From assembly GCA_963576725.1 (NCBI GenBank), contig OY755237.1:64643423-64707422 (forward strand): a stretch of 64,000 nt of DNA. Reading direction: 5' to 3'. Position numbers and translations under genes: made by a program. A model generated the notes under the pieces. That model was not told the DNA's origin and ran no database searches. It worked only from the letters and a program-made list of their open reading frames with translations. Every line of letters starts with the position of its first letter. Positions within the stretch are counted from its first letter, which is position 1. Shown here piece by piece: positions 11,544 to 23,456 of the stretch. Origin of the DNA: Azorinus chamasolen (lineage: Eukaryota; Mollusca; Bivalvia; Cardiida; Solecurtidae).

Positions 11544-11748
11544 CAGTAAAACCCCTCTAATGCGACCACTTAATGAACAAACATTGCTGTCTTCATAAGC
11601 AGGTGGTTGCTTAATGCAGGACGAAAGTTATGCAGAAAGCTCATATGGGAGCTTTCTGCATAACTTTCGTCCTGCATTAAGCTACCACCTGCCTTTGCCA
11701 CTGTGAATTATGCCCCTTTTTGGTGGTCGCATTAGAGGGGTTTTACTG
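11544..11748. mobile_element. TA MITE (CAGTAAAACCCCTCTAATGC), intact
   Basis: TA on both sides, TIRs of at least 26 bp, core with GGTGGTTGC in the left arm and the GGTGGTAGC form in the right arm. 205 bp. Confidence 0.9.
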
Positions 11749-11768
11749 TATATCTATATGATATATTA

Positions 11769-11848
11769 TTTGATAAGCAACAGAGCAGACCCTGCTCAGA
11801 CGGCTCATACAGGAACCGTCTGATCTGGGTCTGCTCTGCCCGCAAAGG
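11769..11848. mobile_element. Palindromic core of TTAA type, no termini
   Basis: CAACAGAGCAGACCCTGCTC to GTCTGCTCTGCCCGC, with a damaged centre. It sits between two TA MITEs. Confidence 0.6.
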
Positions 11849-11877
11849 CGTTAAGCGGTCGTCTGAAAGAAATCTAG

Positions 11878-12037
11878 TCAAGAGTCTGTAAGGCAGGTGG
11901 TAGCTTAATGCAGGTATACAGTAATGCAGAAAGCTCTTATATGAGATTTCTGCATTATGTCCTGCATTATGCAACCACCAGCCTTTAAGAATCCTATGTT
12001 CAATAAATAAATTACCGCTTAGGACCGGTTCTGCTGC
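11878..12037. mobile_element. TA MITE remnant (TTAGGACCGGTTCTGCTG end)
   Basis: Core GCAGGTGGTAGCTTAATGCA with a CTCTTATATGAG centre; left TIR not recognised. Confidence 0.65.
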
Positions 12038-12352
12038 ACATGTACATGTACATGGATATTTCAAAAGTGTCGCATTTGGATGTTTGGTATAATCAGGGTC
12101 CTGTACGAGTCTCCAAAAGTTTGATACTATTTTATTGTAAATTGTCAACTATATACGTATAAACAACAAGACAACATATATGTACATAATGAAAACATTT
12201 TTGAAATATATGATACGAGGGGACAATACCAAATTGTTTGGCCACAGGTTTTATGTATATGTATCGACCCGTCCCTAGGTGCCATGTTAATGTCAGATTA
12301 AAATAATTAACAGAATTCCGACCCTCACCGAAAGTCAACCGCCCTTATCACT

Positions 12353-12570
12353 TAACCCATCCCCTCATAGGCTATTTTTAGATTCAACCTTTTTGAATAA
12401 ATCTACCGAAATGGAGTATTAACTGGAGGAAAGGATTTTTTTAGAATTTTGTAGTTTGAAACAATTGTGATAAATAGAGCATTTGCTCCTATAGAAGCAA
12501 ATGCTCTATTTATCACAATGGTTTCAACATGTGACTTTTGCAGAGGCGTCAATACGAGGTATAGGGTTAA
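12353..12570. mobile_element. TTAA MITE, CATTTGCTCC core family
   Basis: Ends TTAACCCATCCCCTCATAGGC and TATAGGGTTAA. Spacer-less palindrome at about 12462-12530 (GATAAATAGAGCATTTGCTC, centre TATA with one base change). Second copy at 17140-17380. Confidence 0.8.
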
Positions 12571-12842
12571 GTGAGTTATGCAATCATACATATTTAAGGG
12601 GTTGTGTGTTGAATCGGTGTGTCGTATCAATGTCATGTAACAAGACACGTGCACTTTGGGTGGATTCCCTACATGCATTTACCACCTAGACCTTAACTGA
12701 ACATTATCGCGTCGATTGGGGTCAATTCAATATGTGTTTTCAAAATATAAACTATAACACATACTATCTTGCCGTATTTTACTTGAAATCTCGATTCTTC
12801 AGTTTCATTTCTGTTTCCACTACCGGAGTCTGTTTGAAATAT

Positions 12843-13199
12843 CAGCACTGGATAAGGATACTGTCAGGTGTCTTCCATTATTGTCAGTTCTGTCAGCACT
12901 GGATAAGGATACTGTCAGCTGTCTTCCATTATTGTCAGTTCTATCAGCACTGGATAAGGATACTGTCAGCTGTCTTCCATTATTGTCAGTTCTATCAGCA
13001 CTGGATAAGGATACTGTCAGGTGTCTTCCATTATTGTCAGTTCTATCAGCACTGGATAAGGATACTGTCAGGTGTCTTCCATTATTGTCAGTTCTATCAG
13101 CACTGGATAAGGATACTGTCAGCTGTCTTCCATTATTGTCAGTTCTATCAGCACTGGATAAGGATACTGTCAGGTGTCTTCCATTATTGTCAGTTCTGT
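12843..13199. repeat. 51-bp tandem repeat, 7 copies
   Basis: CAGCACTGGATAAGGATACT recurs every 51 bases from 12843. The period is a multiple of three, which keeps long frames open by chance. Confidence 0.95.
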
Positions 13200-13574
13200 T
13201 TAGTGTTGATAAATAAATAAAAATGTTTTCATTATGTATTTATTTAGACACATTCTCTTTGAATAAATCTATCGAAAAGGAGCATTTGTGTAGTTTTGAA
13301 ACCATTCAAACGCTTTTTGACGCCGTTGTAAAGATAGCAGACCCAGATCAGGGTATTTTCTGTTTGCTTGTGAAATTAAAAAAAGAGATCTGATTCTACA
13401 GTTCCTACTTATATTAAAAATTCCTGTGTATATATACTATAATACAGTAATCGTGGTTCAGCTAATAAATATTCATGATGTATTATTTGTTACTTGAATA
13501 TTCAATGGGGATATAGTTAACTAGACATAACCGTATCCACAGAACTTGCGCACAGAGAATCGAATAAAGAGATA

Positions 13575-13985
<411 letters not shown>

Positions 13986-14368
13986 AGACACACCCAGGCA
14001 TAGCTATAGTGAAACATGGACGTTAGAACATTGTAGCCATTTTAGAAACTAAAGAAACATATCTATCAAATTCAATCAGCAAACAGAGTAGACTCTGATC
14101 GCACGGCCGTCTGGTCTGGGTCTACTCTCTTTGCAGATGCGTGAAAAGGCGTTTATATGAAGGAGTGTGTTAAACACTTCCTACGGTACAAAAGTCGATA
14201 TGCACCAATAGGCATTGTCTTCCGGTCTCTCGTTTTATATTTGAAAATATCGATTCATCCACATTCACTCTCCGTCAGGACATATAATAGGATTAACACA
14301 ATGTACAGGTAGATGTTATATTTGCGTATTTAATATTTGTTTATTATTTGATTGATATTTATTTCTAG

Positions 14369-14432
14369 GCGACTACTTTGAGCAGTTTAATTGGAAAATC
14401 TGTAATGGTGCATTAAAACAGTGGAGAGCCAG
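14369..14432 (+). CDS. Candidate internal exon, 21 residues, unassigned
   Basis: A 64-base open stretch between ATTTATTTCTAG and GTCAGT that reads DYFEQFNWKICNGALKQWRA. In the diverged paralogue (53337-53401) the first six codons differ four times, always at silent positions, as expected of former coding sequence. It could also be chance. I do not recognise it, and it cannot be joined to the methyltransferase exons by phase. Confidence 0.3.
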
Positions 14433-14645
14433 GTCAGTCACTACACTTCTATTAATCTGAAATTCTACTGTTTTAGAAACTCTAGTGCGCTTCTGATATT
14501 TTTCAAATGGTATAGACACGTGTTATGACATTGAATCTGGTCTGCATAGTCTGCAAATTATCAATGCACAAAGTCTTGCTAATGCGATCATATAATTATT
14601 TAAACACAGGAATCTGTAAAAGCAAGTGGTTTCTTAATGCAATTT

Positions 14646-14840
14646 GCAAACAGAGTAGACCCAGATCAGACGGCTCCTATAGGAGCCGTCTAATCAGGGT
14701 CTGCTCTGTTTGCTAATGGAATTTGATTGATGTATTTCTTTACAATGTTACACGTTACATATTTAATTATAACTATTTTGTCCATGAATGTTCAGTAGGT
14801 ATTGAAACTTGGACAAAACACAGAGTAGGGAAGGGTTAAG
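14646..14840. mobile_element. TTAA MITE part with intact 68-bp core
   Basis: The core 14646-14713 runs from GCAAACAGAGTAGACCCAG to its imperfect inverse ending CTGCTCTGTTTGC, centred on CTCCTATAGGAG. The right end GGGAAGGGTTAA is at about 14840; the left end was not found. Confidence 0.75.
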
Positions 14841-15172
14841 CTACAGCTGGTTTTAAAAAAATCCATAATTCCATTCCGTTTGAGTGGCCACGTCACAGCG
14901 GCGTTATTGTAGAGGTTATATCACTGAACAGTTGAGTTAATAGGCTAAAAATGTAAATTTTGTATCAAAAGATTGTTGTTTTGGAATAAAATATTTTATT
15001 TTGACAAAAACTGATACAGTTTATATCAGTTATATACAAATATACATAATAACTAAACAAGTATCACGTGATTAAGTATTGCTATACTGAACATACATGT
15101 ACATGTCTGAAATAAATGAATATGAACATTGAAGTATTAGGAGCTGGACTTGAGTATATCACAATCCCATTG

Positions 15173-15360
15173 TTAACCCTTTACTCCATTGATAAAAACA
15201 GAGTAGACCCAGATCAGACGGCTCCTGATGACATATTATAGGTATGATTCTACAAATTATGTCATTATCCAAACTTTCTGTATTCATATGCCATTAGAAG
15301 AATGCATCTATTCACGCTATTATCATTTATTGCATGACCATACATAGAGTAAAGGGTTAA
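15173..15360. mobile_element. TTAA MITE (CCCTTTACTCC) with one core arm missing
   Basis: TTAACCCTTTACTCCAT at the left and AGAGTAAAGGGTTAA at the right. One arm of the core is present (GAGTAGACCCAGATCAGACG); the other has been lost at the centre. Confidence 0.75.
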
Positions 15361-15784
15361 TAATTAAAGAATTGCGCAGCATAAATGCTTCATTTTTGTA
15401 ACAGAGAAATGTCTCCCGAACCCATTTATAAAGAATATCAACAAGTGTGGTCAGCAAGTAATTGATTTTATTTGAAGTATTCGATGTATTCAACAAATGA
15501 AGATAAACACTTAATAATTAATCATTTCCCATTCCTGCCTTTGCAAACAGAGAAGACCCAGATAACAGAACATGCAAAGGGTTAACGCCGTAGACACGCA
15601 TTTTATAACCTTAACAAATTGAGCATACCCAGGGTCTGCTCTGTTCGCTTATGGAGTTATCAAGGTTCAGTTTTTACAGTTTTTAGCAGAGTCATTTTTT
15701 TCTTTTTCATCTGCCGTAATAGACATTAAGTTAACTCAGAGCAACAGATATGTGCGTACTCAGATACTAAAATTGGCTTTACTC

Positions 15785-15925
15785 CAACAAACCCTATGTT
15801 GTGACCACAATGTAGAATTGTCTCTTCGAGACGATTCTAAAGAGTGGTCATAGCATAATGTTTGGTGGAGAAATAAAGGAGTTATTATTGAAAATGTTTT
15901 AATTTACGCATCTTATTTAAACCAT
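15785..15925. repeat. CCTATGTTGTGAC palindrome family
   Basis: AACAAACCCTATGTTGTGACC with the inverted arm GAGTGGTCATAGCATAATG and the common tail TTTTAATTTACGCATCTTAT. Confidence 0.7.
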
Positions 15926-16430
15926 TGGATATTAATTGATATTCATACATAATCTATTACCAATCTGAATATTCCTGGAGTAAATGGTTATACGACAACT
16001 AAATTTAATTGGCACGTCATTAGGCGCAGTATTTGATTGGAAATTAAACCCCGTTGTCAATGTAGCGGTTTTACGGAGTTGTTAGGATATCGATCTGTAC
16101 AATATGAAAGGCACTAGATTAAATAAACATTAAATATACATTACTAGAAATTGAAGCAGTATTCCGCCGATATTAGGGAAGTCTTAACTTGTAGGTTTTT
16201 AATATGTAATGGTAAACGGTAGCTTAAGTAGGACAAACTTATTTGTGAAATCTCCCCTCACCCCAATAAATGGTCGTTTATAAGAGGCTCTACCGCACAC
16301 GCTGTTCTTGATTAGTCAAAATTTCAGTACCTATACTGAATCTTCACGGACAAAACAGTTATAATGGAAGGTGGAACATTGTAGCCATTTTAGAAAATAA
16401 AGAAACATAGCTTTCAAATTCTACTAGCAA
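15926..16430. other. Part of the old paralogous block, no gene seen
   Basis: Matches 54790-55385 in stretches (for example AAACCCCGTTGTCAATGT). A remnant of a TA-type core (GGTAGCTTAAGTAGGAC) lies near 16215. Confidence 0.5.
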
Positions 16431-16562
16431 ACAGAGCAGATCCTGAAAAGACGGCTCCTATAAAGTAGACCCTGATCAGACGGCTCCTATAGGAGTCGTC
16501 TGATCTGGGTCTACTCTGTTTGCAAATACGTTGAAACACGTTTACATGAAGGAAATGGTTAA
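16431..16562. mobile_element. TTAA MITE part with duplicated core arm
   Basis: An incomplete arm (GCAGATCCTGAAAAGACGGC) is followed at once by a full palindrome centred on CTCCTATAGGAG. It ends GGAAATGGTTAA. Confidence 0.65.
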
Positions 16563-17139
16563 ACAATAAATAGAAACTACATGTTAAATTCAGATTTATC
16601 TATCATGTTGCTGTCGGCCAAATTAACACAACACAGAAAAGGTTCGTAACAAAGCGTGCACGAATATGTATTAATATTGAAATGAACTTCAAACTCCTGT
16701 TGTACTTGAACTCAAAGGGCCTTTTATTGCATGGTGTCTTTGAATTTTGAACAATCGTCCCAAAACTCATTTTCAACTGAATGGCGAGTGATTAAGTTAA
16801 ATAATTTGGTGTGCAGTAAAAAGCAATCACTTTAAAAATAGAAATAGATGTCTTTAGCAGCGAGTGATTATTTAATGCAGGACAAAAGTAATGCAGAAAA
16901 CTGCTGGAGTTTTTCGTTTTGCATTCGACCAGCTGATACCTGCCTTTATCTCTTACAGTATGGGACACGAGACACTAATGTCATTTGCAAACAATGAACA
17001 CCAAGACGGAGCCCTCTCATCAGGGTCTGCACTGTTTGTCATGTTACATTTTTCTTTAGTAAAATTCCTAATTATTCACCATAAGCTTGACCTGTTTGAA
17101 TGTTGGAACAGTCCATTTGGAAATTCAGCGTTGAACGTT

Positions 17140-17380
17140 TTAACCCATTTCTTATATTGTCGACTTTTGACGACTCTGTAAAAGTCACTTGTGAAACCAT
17201 TATGATAAATAGAGCATTTGATCCTATAGGTGCAAATGCTCTATTTATCACAATGGTTTCAAACTACAAACGTTTAAAATTTCCCTTTTTTTCTAGTTAA
17301 TGATCCCTTTCGGTAGATTTATTCAAAGAGGTTGTATCTAAAAATAGCCTATGATGTGACGGGAACCCAGAATTAGATCT
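17140..17380. mobile_element. TTAA MITE, CATTTGCTCC core family, second copy
   Basis: Left end TTAACCCATTTC; core palindrome at about 17192-17262; the right end is recognisable by CTAAAAATAGCCTATG but has lost a clean TTAA. Confidence 0.7.
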
Positions 17381-17672
17381 ATTTTTGATGACCGCGTGAG
17401 CGGGGGTTGGCTGTGTTTGTATCTAGCAAGGGTTTAGAGTTATACATGCATAAATCGTTTGTTGATAAAGATTCCATTCTGTATCTCGTACTAAATGCCC
17501 TAAAACTTACAAGTGGAACTGTTGAGATCCTGTATGTCCAAAACATCACATCAAAGAGCGTACTCATTTCCTCATCACGTCTATGTTGCGACAACTCTTT
17601 AGAATCGTCTCTTCAAGACGATTCTAAAGAGTGGTCAGAACATAGGGTTGGATGGAGAAAATAAAGAAGCAA

Positions 17673-17878
17673 CAGAATAACCTTTCTTAAGCACCCGTCA
17701 AAAAGAGGTATAATTATGGACATATACGGCAGGTGGTAGCTCAATGCAGACCATAAATAATGCAGAAAGCTCCTATATGAGCTCTCTGTATTACATTTGA
17801 CCTGCGTTAAGCTACCACATGCTTTTTTAAGAGTCCTATGTTCAATACATGAATGGTCGTTTAAGACAGGTTCTACTG
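17673..17878. mobile_element. TA MITE, copy 2 counterpart of 278-483
   Basis: Right end GACAGGTTCTACTG followed by TA; inserted in the CCTATGTTGTGAC palindrome family. Confidence 0.8.
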
Positions 17879-18532
17879 TATTCTTGAAAATGTTTTAATT
17901 TTCTCATCTTATCTAGACCTCTCTATGTCTTTGTATAGGCAACCAAGAATTTACTGCTTTCATGCGTAGAATTATAACACTTCAATAAATTCCCCCTGAA
18001 GAGACTCCTTAATGAAGACACCCCTTCCGAGAGTATTGCATTTGCGATACAGTGTCCCCTACCGGCTTGGAAAAAATGAATAATTTGGGGATTTACAGCT
18101 GACTATAAATGATACAAATGTAATTTGTTTCGAAATAAGAATAAATAAATAATATTTAAGATATCAACATATCGAATCTTTTATAACGTTTTTCAATGTC
18201 ATGTGAAATTTAAAGCAGGGAAGCTAATTAAAGCAAGCAATTTCATACAGATAAATGGTTTACTTACAGAAATATTCTCAGCTACTTCAGCCAGTTTTTC
18301 TAACTTTAACCCTTAATTTGCTGATTAATTAAACTGGCTACTCCTTTTCTTCTGAATATCAATTAAAAATTGATACAATGAAATTGTAAAATGCAAAGCT
18401 TTTATTAATTTTAAATACTCGCAGTATGGAGCCTACCGCTAATAAATTACCGCTACACTATTTCTAAAACCTCTTCCAGTCACTACTGTCTTATATTGTA
18501 TCTATTTCAACCATACCTATTATGAACTTGTA

Positions 18533-18719
18533 CAGTAAAACCTCTCTAAACCGGACGTTAATATTAGTATCGAAACCGGTCTTTCAGACAGGTGGCAGCT
18601 TAATGCAGGTTGAAAGTCATGCAGAAAGCTCCCAAAGGACTTTCATCCTGCATTAAGCAGCCACCTGGCTAAACGACCTAAATTGTTCTTTAATAAAATT
18701 CCAGGTTATAGTGGTTCTG
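18533..18719. mobile_element. TA MITE, copy 2 counterpart of 1126-1312
   Basis: Same element at the same site; also shared by copy 3, so it predates all three copies. Confidence 0.75.
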
Positions 18720-18960
18720 TTGTAAAAGAAAAGTGTAACCATGTAACAGAGACCACAGTGAGATTTCCCGACTAATTATATAGTCATGTTGATCACTGAT
18801 ACTCGTCAGTTATCTCTAAAATAACCCATTAACCCGTTACTCCATAAACACGCTCATGTAGGAGACGTCCGATCAGGGTCTGCTCGGTTTACTTTTGGAA
18901 TCATATAGACCTGATTGAAGCTATTTTTGCCATAACCAAAATGTTTCGTGTTCATATATG

Positions 18961-19161
18961 TTAAAACTCTCTATAACGGCCACTAAATTACAACAAGTAT
19001 TTTGTGTTAAAGACAGGTTACTGCTTAAAGCAAGGTGAAAGTAAAACAGAACGCTACTATAGGAGAGTTCTGTTTTACTTTCACCTTGCTTTAATCAGTC
19101 ACCTGCCCTGAGTACCAACTGATTAACACAATTTAGTGGTCGTTATAGAGAGGTTTTACTG
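18961..19161. mobile_element. TA MITE, copy 2 counterpart of 1565-1765
   Basis: Same insertion; core with CTACTATAGGAGAG centre. Confidence 0.8.
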
Positions 19162-19304
19162 TACTGTTATAAAATGCATCTAATTTATCATTCTTACATA
19201 ATAATTCATGGTGTACATGTAGAGCCTGTTCAATCAGATGTAATACAAGACAACAACTGACCAGTATCTACGCATTTCATAGATGTCTGAATACAGTTTC
19301 AAAT

Positions 19305-19553
19305 TTAACCCTTCGCTTGCTATTCACGTCAATATTCCTACCTGTAAATAGTGAATACCCAGATGAGACAGCTCCTGCAGGAGCTGTCTCATCAGGGTCT
19401 GCACTATTTACAAGTTGATTGTGCAGCCAGTGCACTCCACAGCAGTGATTGCACAGCGAAACACTTGTACACAGTGAAGATATATGTAATTATACAACAG
19501 GGCATGGGTAAAGAAGGAGAAATGTATTTTAAAAATTCAGCAAGCGAAATTAA
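19305..19553. mobile_element. TTAA MITE, CCCTTCGCTTGCT family (copy 2)
   Basis: Same insertion as in copy 1, with TTAA intact on both sides (19305-19308 and 19550-19553). The core is at about 19346-19413. Copy 3 has an empty TTAA at this site (62253-62256). Confidence 0.9.
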
Positions 19554-19565
19554 TTTGGTTTCAGG

Positions 19566-19790
19566 ATGTCTAACAGATGGGTTGGAAATGTTCTCGTCCT
19601 GATATTTATGTGCGCACTCATAACACTATTGTATCAGTATGGCGCAGGTCTTCTGACAGAGGAACGACCGACTAAACAAGCAACACATGGTTTCATCAGA
19701 AACAAGTCAATAAAGAAAACAGAAATGAGCAAAGTACCCAATGTGCCAATTGAAGTCTTTGACGAACTGATGGAACTTAACGACAAACAG
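19566..19790 (+). CDS. FkbM-type methyltransferase gene, exon 1 (complete gene)
   Basis: First coding exon of the model 19566-19790, 21362-21517, 24447-24689, 26240-26596 (326 codons plus stop, all junctions phase 0). It encodes 75 residues, with a hydrophobic stretch at about 8-30 suggesting a type II signal anchor and a stem region after it. The ATG is the first after the acceptor GGTTTCAG, so the 5' UTR is probably split. The donor is AAACAG before GTTAGT. Proteins with this plan are predicted to place an FkbM SAM-dependent methyltransferase domain in the secretory pathway lumen; the substrate of metazoan members is not known to me. A TTAA MITE ends 12 bases upstream of the exon. Confidence 0.88.
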
Positions 19791-20182
19791 GTTAGTAACT
19801 TTGAATATGAACTATTTTCAACTACAGGTTGAAATAAATAAAGATAAACTGAACAATGACAAATATAACACACAGAATTCTTGATGGCCATATCTCCCGG
19901 AGCAACCGCATATATTTCACGGCCCATAGAACCATATACATGTAGTCATAGATTTTACGACCCATAAAGTTGTGCTTTGAAATATTGATTTCACACTTAC
20001 AGAGCTGTCACAGTGGTTGCATTTAATAATTCAGATTCGTACAAGCGCTTGATAAACTGTTGAGCGAGTGTCAAACAGTTTGACTCCTGATGAGACACCG
20101 TATTACTTGGCATCTCATCTGGATCCAAACTGTTTGTAGATACAAGTCAGCTCGCGATTAGCCTGATAAAGGTAGACTTATA

Positions 20183-20387
20183 CAGTAGAACCTATCTTGA
20201 GCGACCATCAAAAAGTAGACTTTTTATCGGTCTGTAAGGCAGGTGGTAGCTTCATGCAGACCAAAAGTAATGCAGAAAGCTCCTATTGGAGCTTTCTGCA
20301 TTACGTTTGGTCTATATTAAGCAACCACCTGCTTTTTAATATTTCTGCGTTCAATTAATTCAAAGTCGCTTAAGACAGGTTCCACTG
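20183..20387. mobile_element. TA MITE, copy 2 counterpart, intron 1
   Basis: Both TIRs intact, right end GACAGGTTCCACTG before TA. Confidence 0.85.
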
Positions 20388-20492
20388 TATAAGAGACACA
20401 ACTCATTTTCCCACGGTCCGATTTCACTGGACATAAGACATTTGATTTCACGAATAAGATGGAAAATGAACCAGCTCATTTGTCCGAAGGCA

Positions 20493-20982
20493 ATAACCCT
20501 TCACTCCATAAACACGCGTTTCAATTCCTTTGCAAACAGGTTAAAATCAGATCAGACAGTTCCTTTCGAACCAGTTTGAGCAGGGTCAGCTCTGCTAGCT
20601 TATGAAATAATATAAGGTATGATTCAACTCTTTCTGCCATGGTCAACCATTGTTGTGTTTTATGTGCCAAAAATAATCTAACACATATTCAGTATTGCAT
20701 TAACCCTTCGCTTGCTATTCACGTCAATCTACACACATGTAAATAGTGAAGACCCAGATGAGACAGCTCCTGCAGGAGCTGTCTCATCAGGGTCTGCACT
20801 ATTTACAAGTTGATTGTGCAACCAGTGCTCTCCACAGCAGTGATTGCACAGCGAAATACTTGTACACAGTGAAGATATATGTAATTATACAACAGGGCAA
20901 GGGTAAAGAAGGAGAAATGTATTTTAAAATTCAGCAAGAGAAGGGTTAACCTTACATGAACATGTATGGAGTAAAGGGTTAA
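20493..20982. mobile_element. TTAA MITE (CCCTTCACTCC) with nested MITE 20700-20949
   Basis: Copy 2 version of 3140-3623 with clean ends. The inner element has TTAA at 20700-20703 and 20946-20949 and an intact core near 20741-20808. It lies in intron 1 of the complete gene. Confidence 0.85.
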
Positions 20983-21361
20983 ATTTGAGCTGGATCTATA
21001 TTCATTAGGTGTTATTTTCTGAAAGCTTCGATGATAATGGAAGTAAATTACGACTTACTCAGTTATCATGGGGGTAATTGGAAATAATTACAAAAGAGTG
21101 GATTTAAAAATAATAAAAGTGATATCATTCATTTTTATGTCTATCATAAAACAAAATACAATACTATAATTCTTTTATAATACAACAACAAAAGAAAAAA
21201 AGAAACGGCCAGAATTCTTCAAATATTGATACTGTAATCAGTGCAAACAATAATTAACTAAATATTTTGAACAGAGTTTGTATTTTGTACACCTCTCAAA
21301 AGATAATATATGGTTGCAATAGTTGTTCTGTGTTTCCTATGATTCTTATTCAATATTACAG

Positions 21362-21517
21362 GTTAGTCAGGATGATCCGAGACTCGTCAAAATCATCCGG
21401 GACTACTTTATTCATCCGCCGTCCAAGGAGCCTTATAATTTAGCGAATCCGAACAAGACTGATTACGCAGGGCAAGGGAAAGACTACGTCGTGCCGAATA
21501 CTTTGAAAAATTTACCC
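21362..21517 (+). CDS. FkbM-type methyltransferase gene, exon 2 (complete gene)
   Basis: Residues 76-127 of the model. It opens VSQDDPRLVKIIRDYFIHPP and ends NTLKNLP before a GTAAGT donor; the acceptor is CAATATTACAG. The stretch is the pre-domain region that precedes the methyltransferase fold in these proteins. Intron 1 (1571 bp) holds nested MITEs and intron 2 (2929 bp) a long minisatellite. Confidence 0.88.
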
Positions 21518-21686
21518 GTAAGTTTCAAGAGCTTAAAATTTGTTTTAACACACAGCCGAGCAATCCATTATAACAGTTGCCCGTACCCCTGATAGAGGCT
21601 ATTGGTATTAAGCAGCCACTTGATGTTGGCGACACCTATGTTTTGATTCGATTGGCCATTTTTGAGGGGTTCTACTGTAGTCTTTA

Positions 21687-22230
21687 TTAACCCTTTAACT
21701 GCCAAACACGACTTGGTCACAGTTGCAAATAGCATGGAACCAATAATGAACCCATACGTGTTTCTCTTCAGCTAGCCGTCTAGCTACAAATATTCATAGA
21801 CATCACGTTTTATGTTGAACCTTTCCCTCAAACAAACGCATTTTCACGCCTTTGCAAACGGAGTAGACCCAGATCAGGCGGCTCCTCAGGGTCTACTCTG
21901 TTTGCTTATATGGTATACTATAGATCTGGGTCCATGCTTATAAAACTTTTAGTTGAGTCTGAGATCGTTCTCAAGTTTTTGATTGGTCAGATTTGAGCCT
22001 TTGGCTCAAATCTGACCAATCAAAAGCTTGAGAACTCAAATCTGACCAATCAAAAGCTTGAGAACGAAACTCAGACTCAAGTAAAAGCTTTATAAGCAGG
22101 GACCCAGATTCTACAATTTCTGAGTCAGCACATCCTGTGTATATACATGTATGCAACCATATAAGTTCAACTAATACATATTCATGATGTCATTATTTCT
22201 TCCATGAATATCAAACAAGGAAATGGTTAA
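21687..22230. mobile_element. TTAA MITE (CCCTTTAACTGCC), copy 2, carrying the 178-bp insertion
   Basis: Counterpart of 4331-4689, interrupted by 21928-22105. TTAA is present at both ends. Confidence 0.75.
21928..22105. mobile_element. 178-bp MITE present in copy 2 only
   Basis: Inverted ends GGGTCCATGCTTATAAA and the reverse complement TTTATAAGCAGGGACCC. Inside are nested inverted and direct copies of CAAATCTGACCAATCAAAAG. Copy 1 has the uninterrupted site (about 4565-4575), so the insertion is younger than the duplication. Confidence 0.85.
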
Positions 22231-22439
22231 ACTTACAATGTGCTTGAATGACAGCTTGTATTTCTGTTGATTAGGGATGCTGTCTTTTAACCTGCTGTAA
22301 AATGATGTCTGATTCAGCTTAGATCGGTTACGGATTTTACTTACTTTCGATTTGTTCAAGCTTTTGACATAATGTCAAACAGATTGGATCCTGATGAGAC
22401 GACGAGTAACTGGATCTAAGCTGTTTGCAAGTACCACCA

Positions 22440-23456
22440 GGACACGCTTTCCAGGCTGAGGTTGACCGTGGTTGCTTGATGGCCATATTTTAAAGTCGAC
22501 AACAGTTATTGCCATTACAGTTGCATTACCAACGACCATAATATAATGTCGACTGACAGTTACGATTGTAGTAACATTACCAACGACCATGGTATAATGT
22601 CGACGGTAGTTATGATTCCAGTGATAAAACAAAGGACCAAAGTAAAATGTGGTTGACTGCATTTACGGTACTAACAACTATAGTATAATGTCGACGACAT
22701 TTACGATTGTAGTAACAGTAACAAGGACCATAGTAAAATGTCGACGACAGTTATGACTATAGTTGCAGTAGCAGCACCAATAACATTATATCAGCGACCA
22801 TTATGACTGGATTTACCATACCGACGACCATACTCTATAATAATGTCGACTACAGCCGCAACGACTGCTGTTACAGCACCAACAACCAAAGCATAATGTC
22901 GACGACAGTTATGACTGCAGCTAAAGTACCAACGACCAGATCATAATGTCAACGACAGTTATGACTACATGTACAGTACCAACAACCAGCGTATAATGTC
23001 GACAACTGTATTTACAGTTGCATGGACCATAGGGCAATTTTGACGACAGTTACGACTGTAGTAACTAATCAACGATAATACGATGTCAATGTCTTCAGTC
23101 ACAGTACCAACGACAATATAATTGTGTCGACGATAATTACGACCGCAGTTACAGTACAATCGACCCTTATATAACGTCGACGATTGCAGTTATAGTACCA
23201 ACGACACTATTAAAATACCATCGACAGTTGCGACTGTGGTTACAGTTCCAAAGATCATACTATAATATTGACGAACGTTACGACTGCAGTTGTAGTACCA
23301 AAGACCATAATATAATTTCGCAATTAGACTACCTTCGACCATATTATACTGTGATCGACAATTACGTCTGCAGGTGCATTACCAAAGACCATAATATGAT
23401 TTCGACGACAGTAACCACGGTTACCGTTCAAATGACAAATGACCAATTTTACGATA
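22440..23456. repeat. Degenerate ~50-bp minisatellite in intron 2
   Basis: About 20 diverged units with ACCAACGACCATA, TATAATGTCGACGACAGTTA and CGACTGCAGTTACAGT. Continues at 23612-23690 and 24035-24225 after MITE insertions. Confidence 0.85.

Larger units (their letters stand above)
14285..16200 (+). repeat. Old paralogous block, member 1
   Basis: Several stretches match 53245-55385 in the same order and orientation, for example around 14340-14640 versus 53310-53620, 15470-15560 versus 54500-54620, and 15960-16190 versus 54790-55385. The match is far weaker than between copies 1 and 2. Both members lie upstream of an exon 1 copy, which suggests an older, larger duplication unit. Confidence 0.7.
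17396..22245 (+). repeat. Segmental duplication, copy 2 (upstream half of the complete gene)
   Basis: This is the second copy of 1-4704, in the same orientation. It holds exons 1 and 2 of the gene whose exons 3 and 4 follow downstream. It differs from copy 1 by a 178-bp insertion (21928-22105), small indels and scattered substitutions. The true left boundary cannot be set because copy 1 starts at the window edge. Confidence 0.95.

Noticed and set aside
12732..13220. 162- and 111-codon open frames over the 51-bp repeat
   Set aside because: They exist only because the repeat period is a multiple of three; no start context, splice context or domain.
17379..17664. Overlapping + and - frames conserved between copies 1 and 2 (also 12-221)
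   Set aside because: Conservation is explained by the recent segmental duplication; part of the frame is the palindromic repeat itself.
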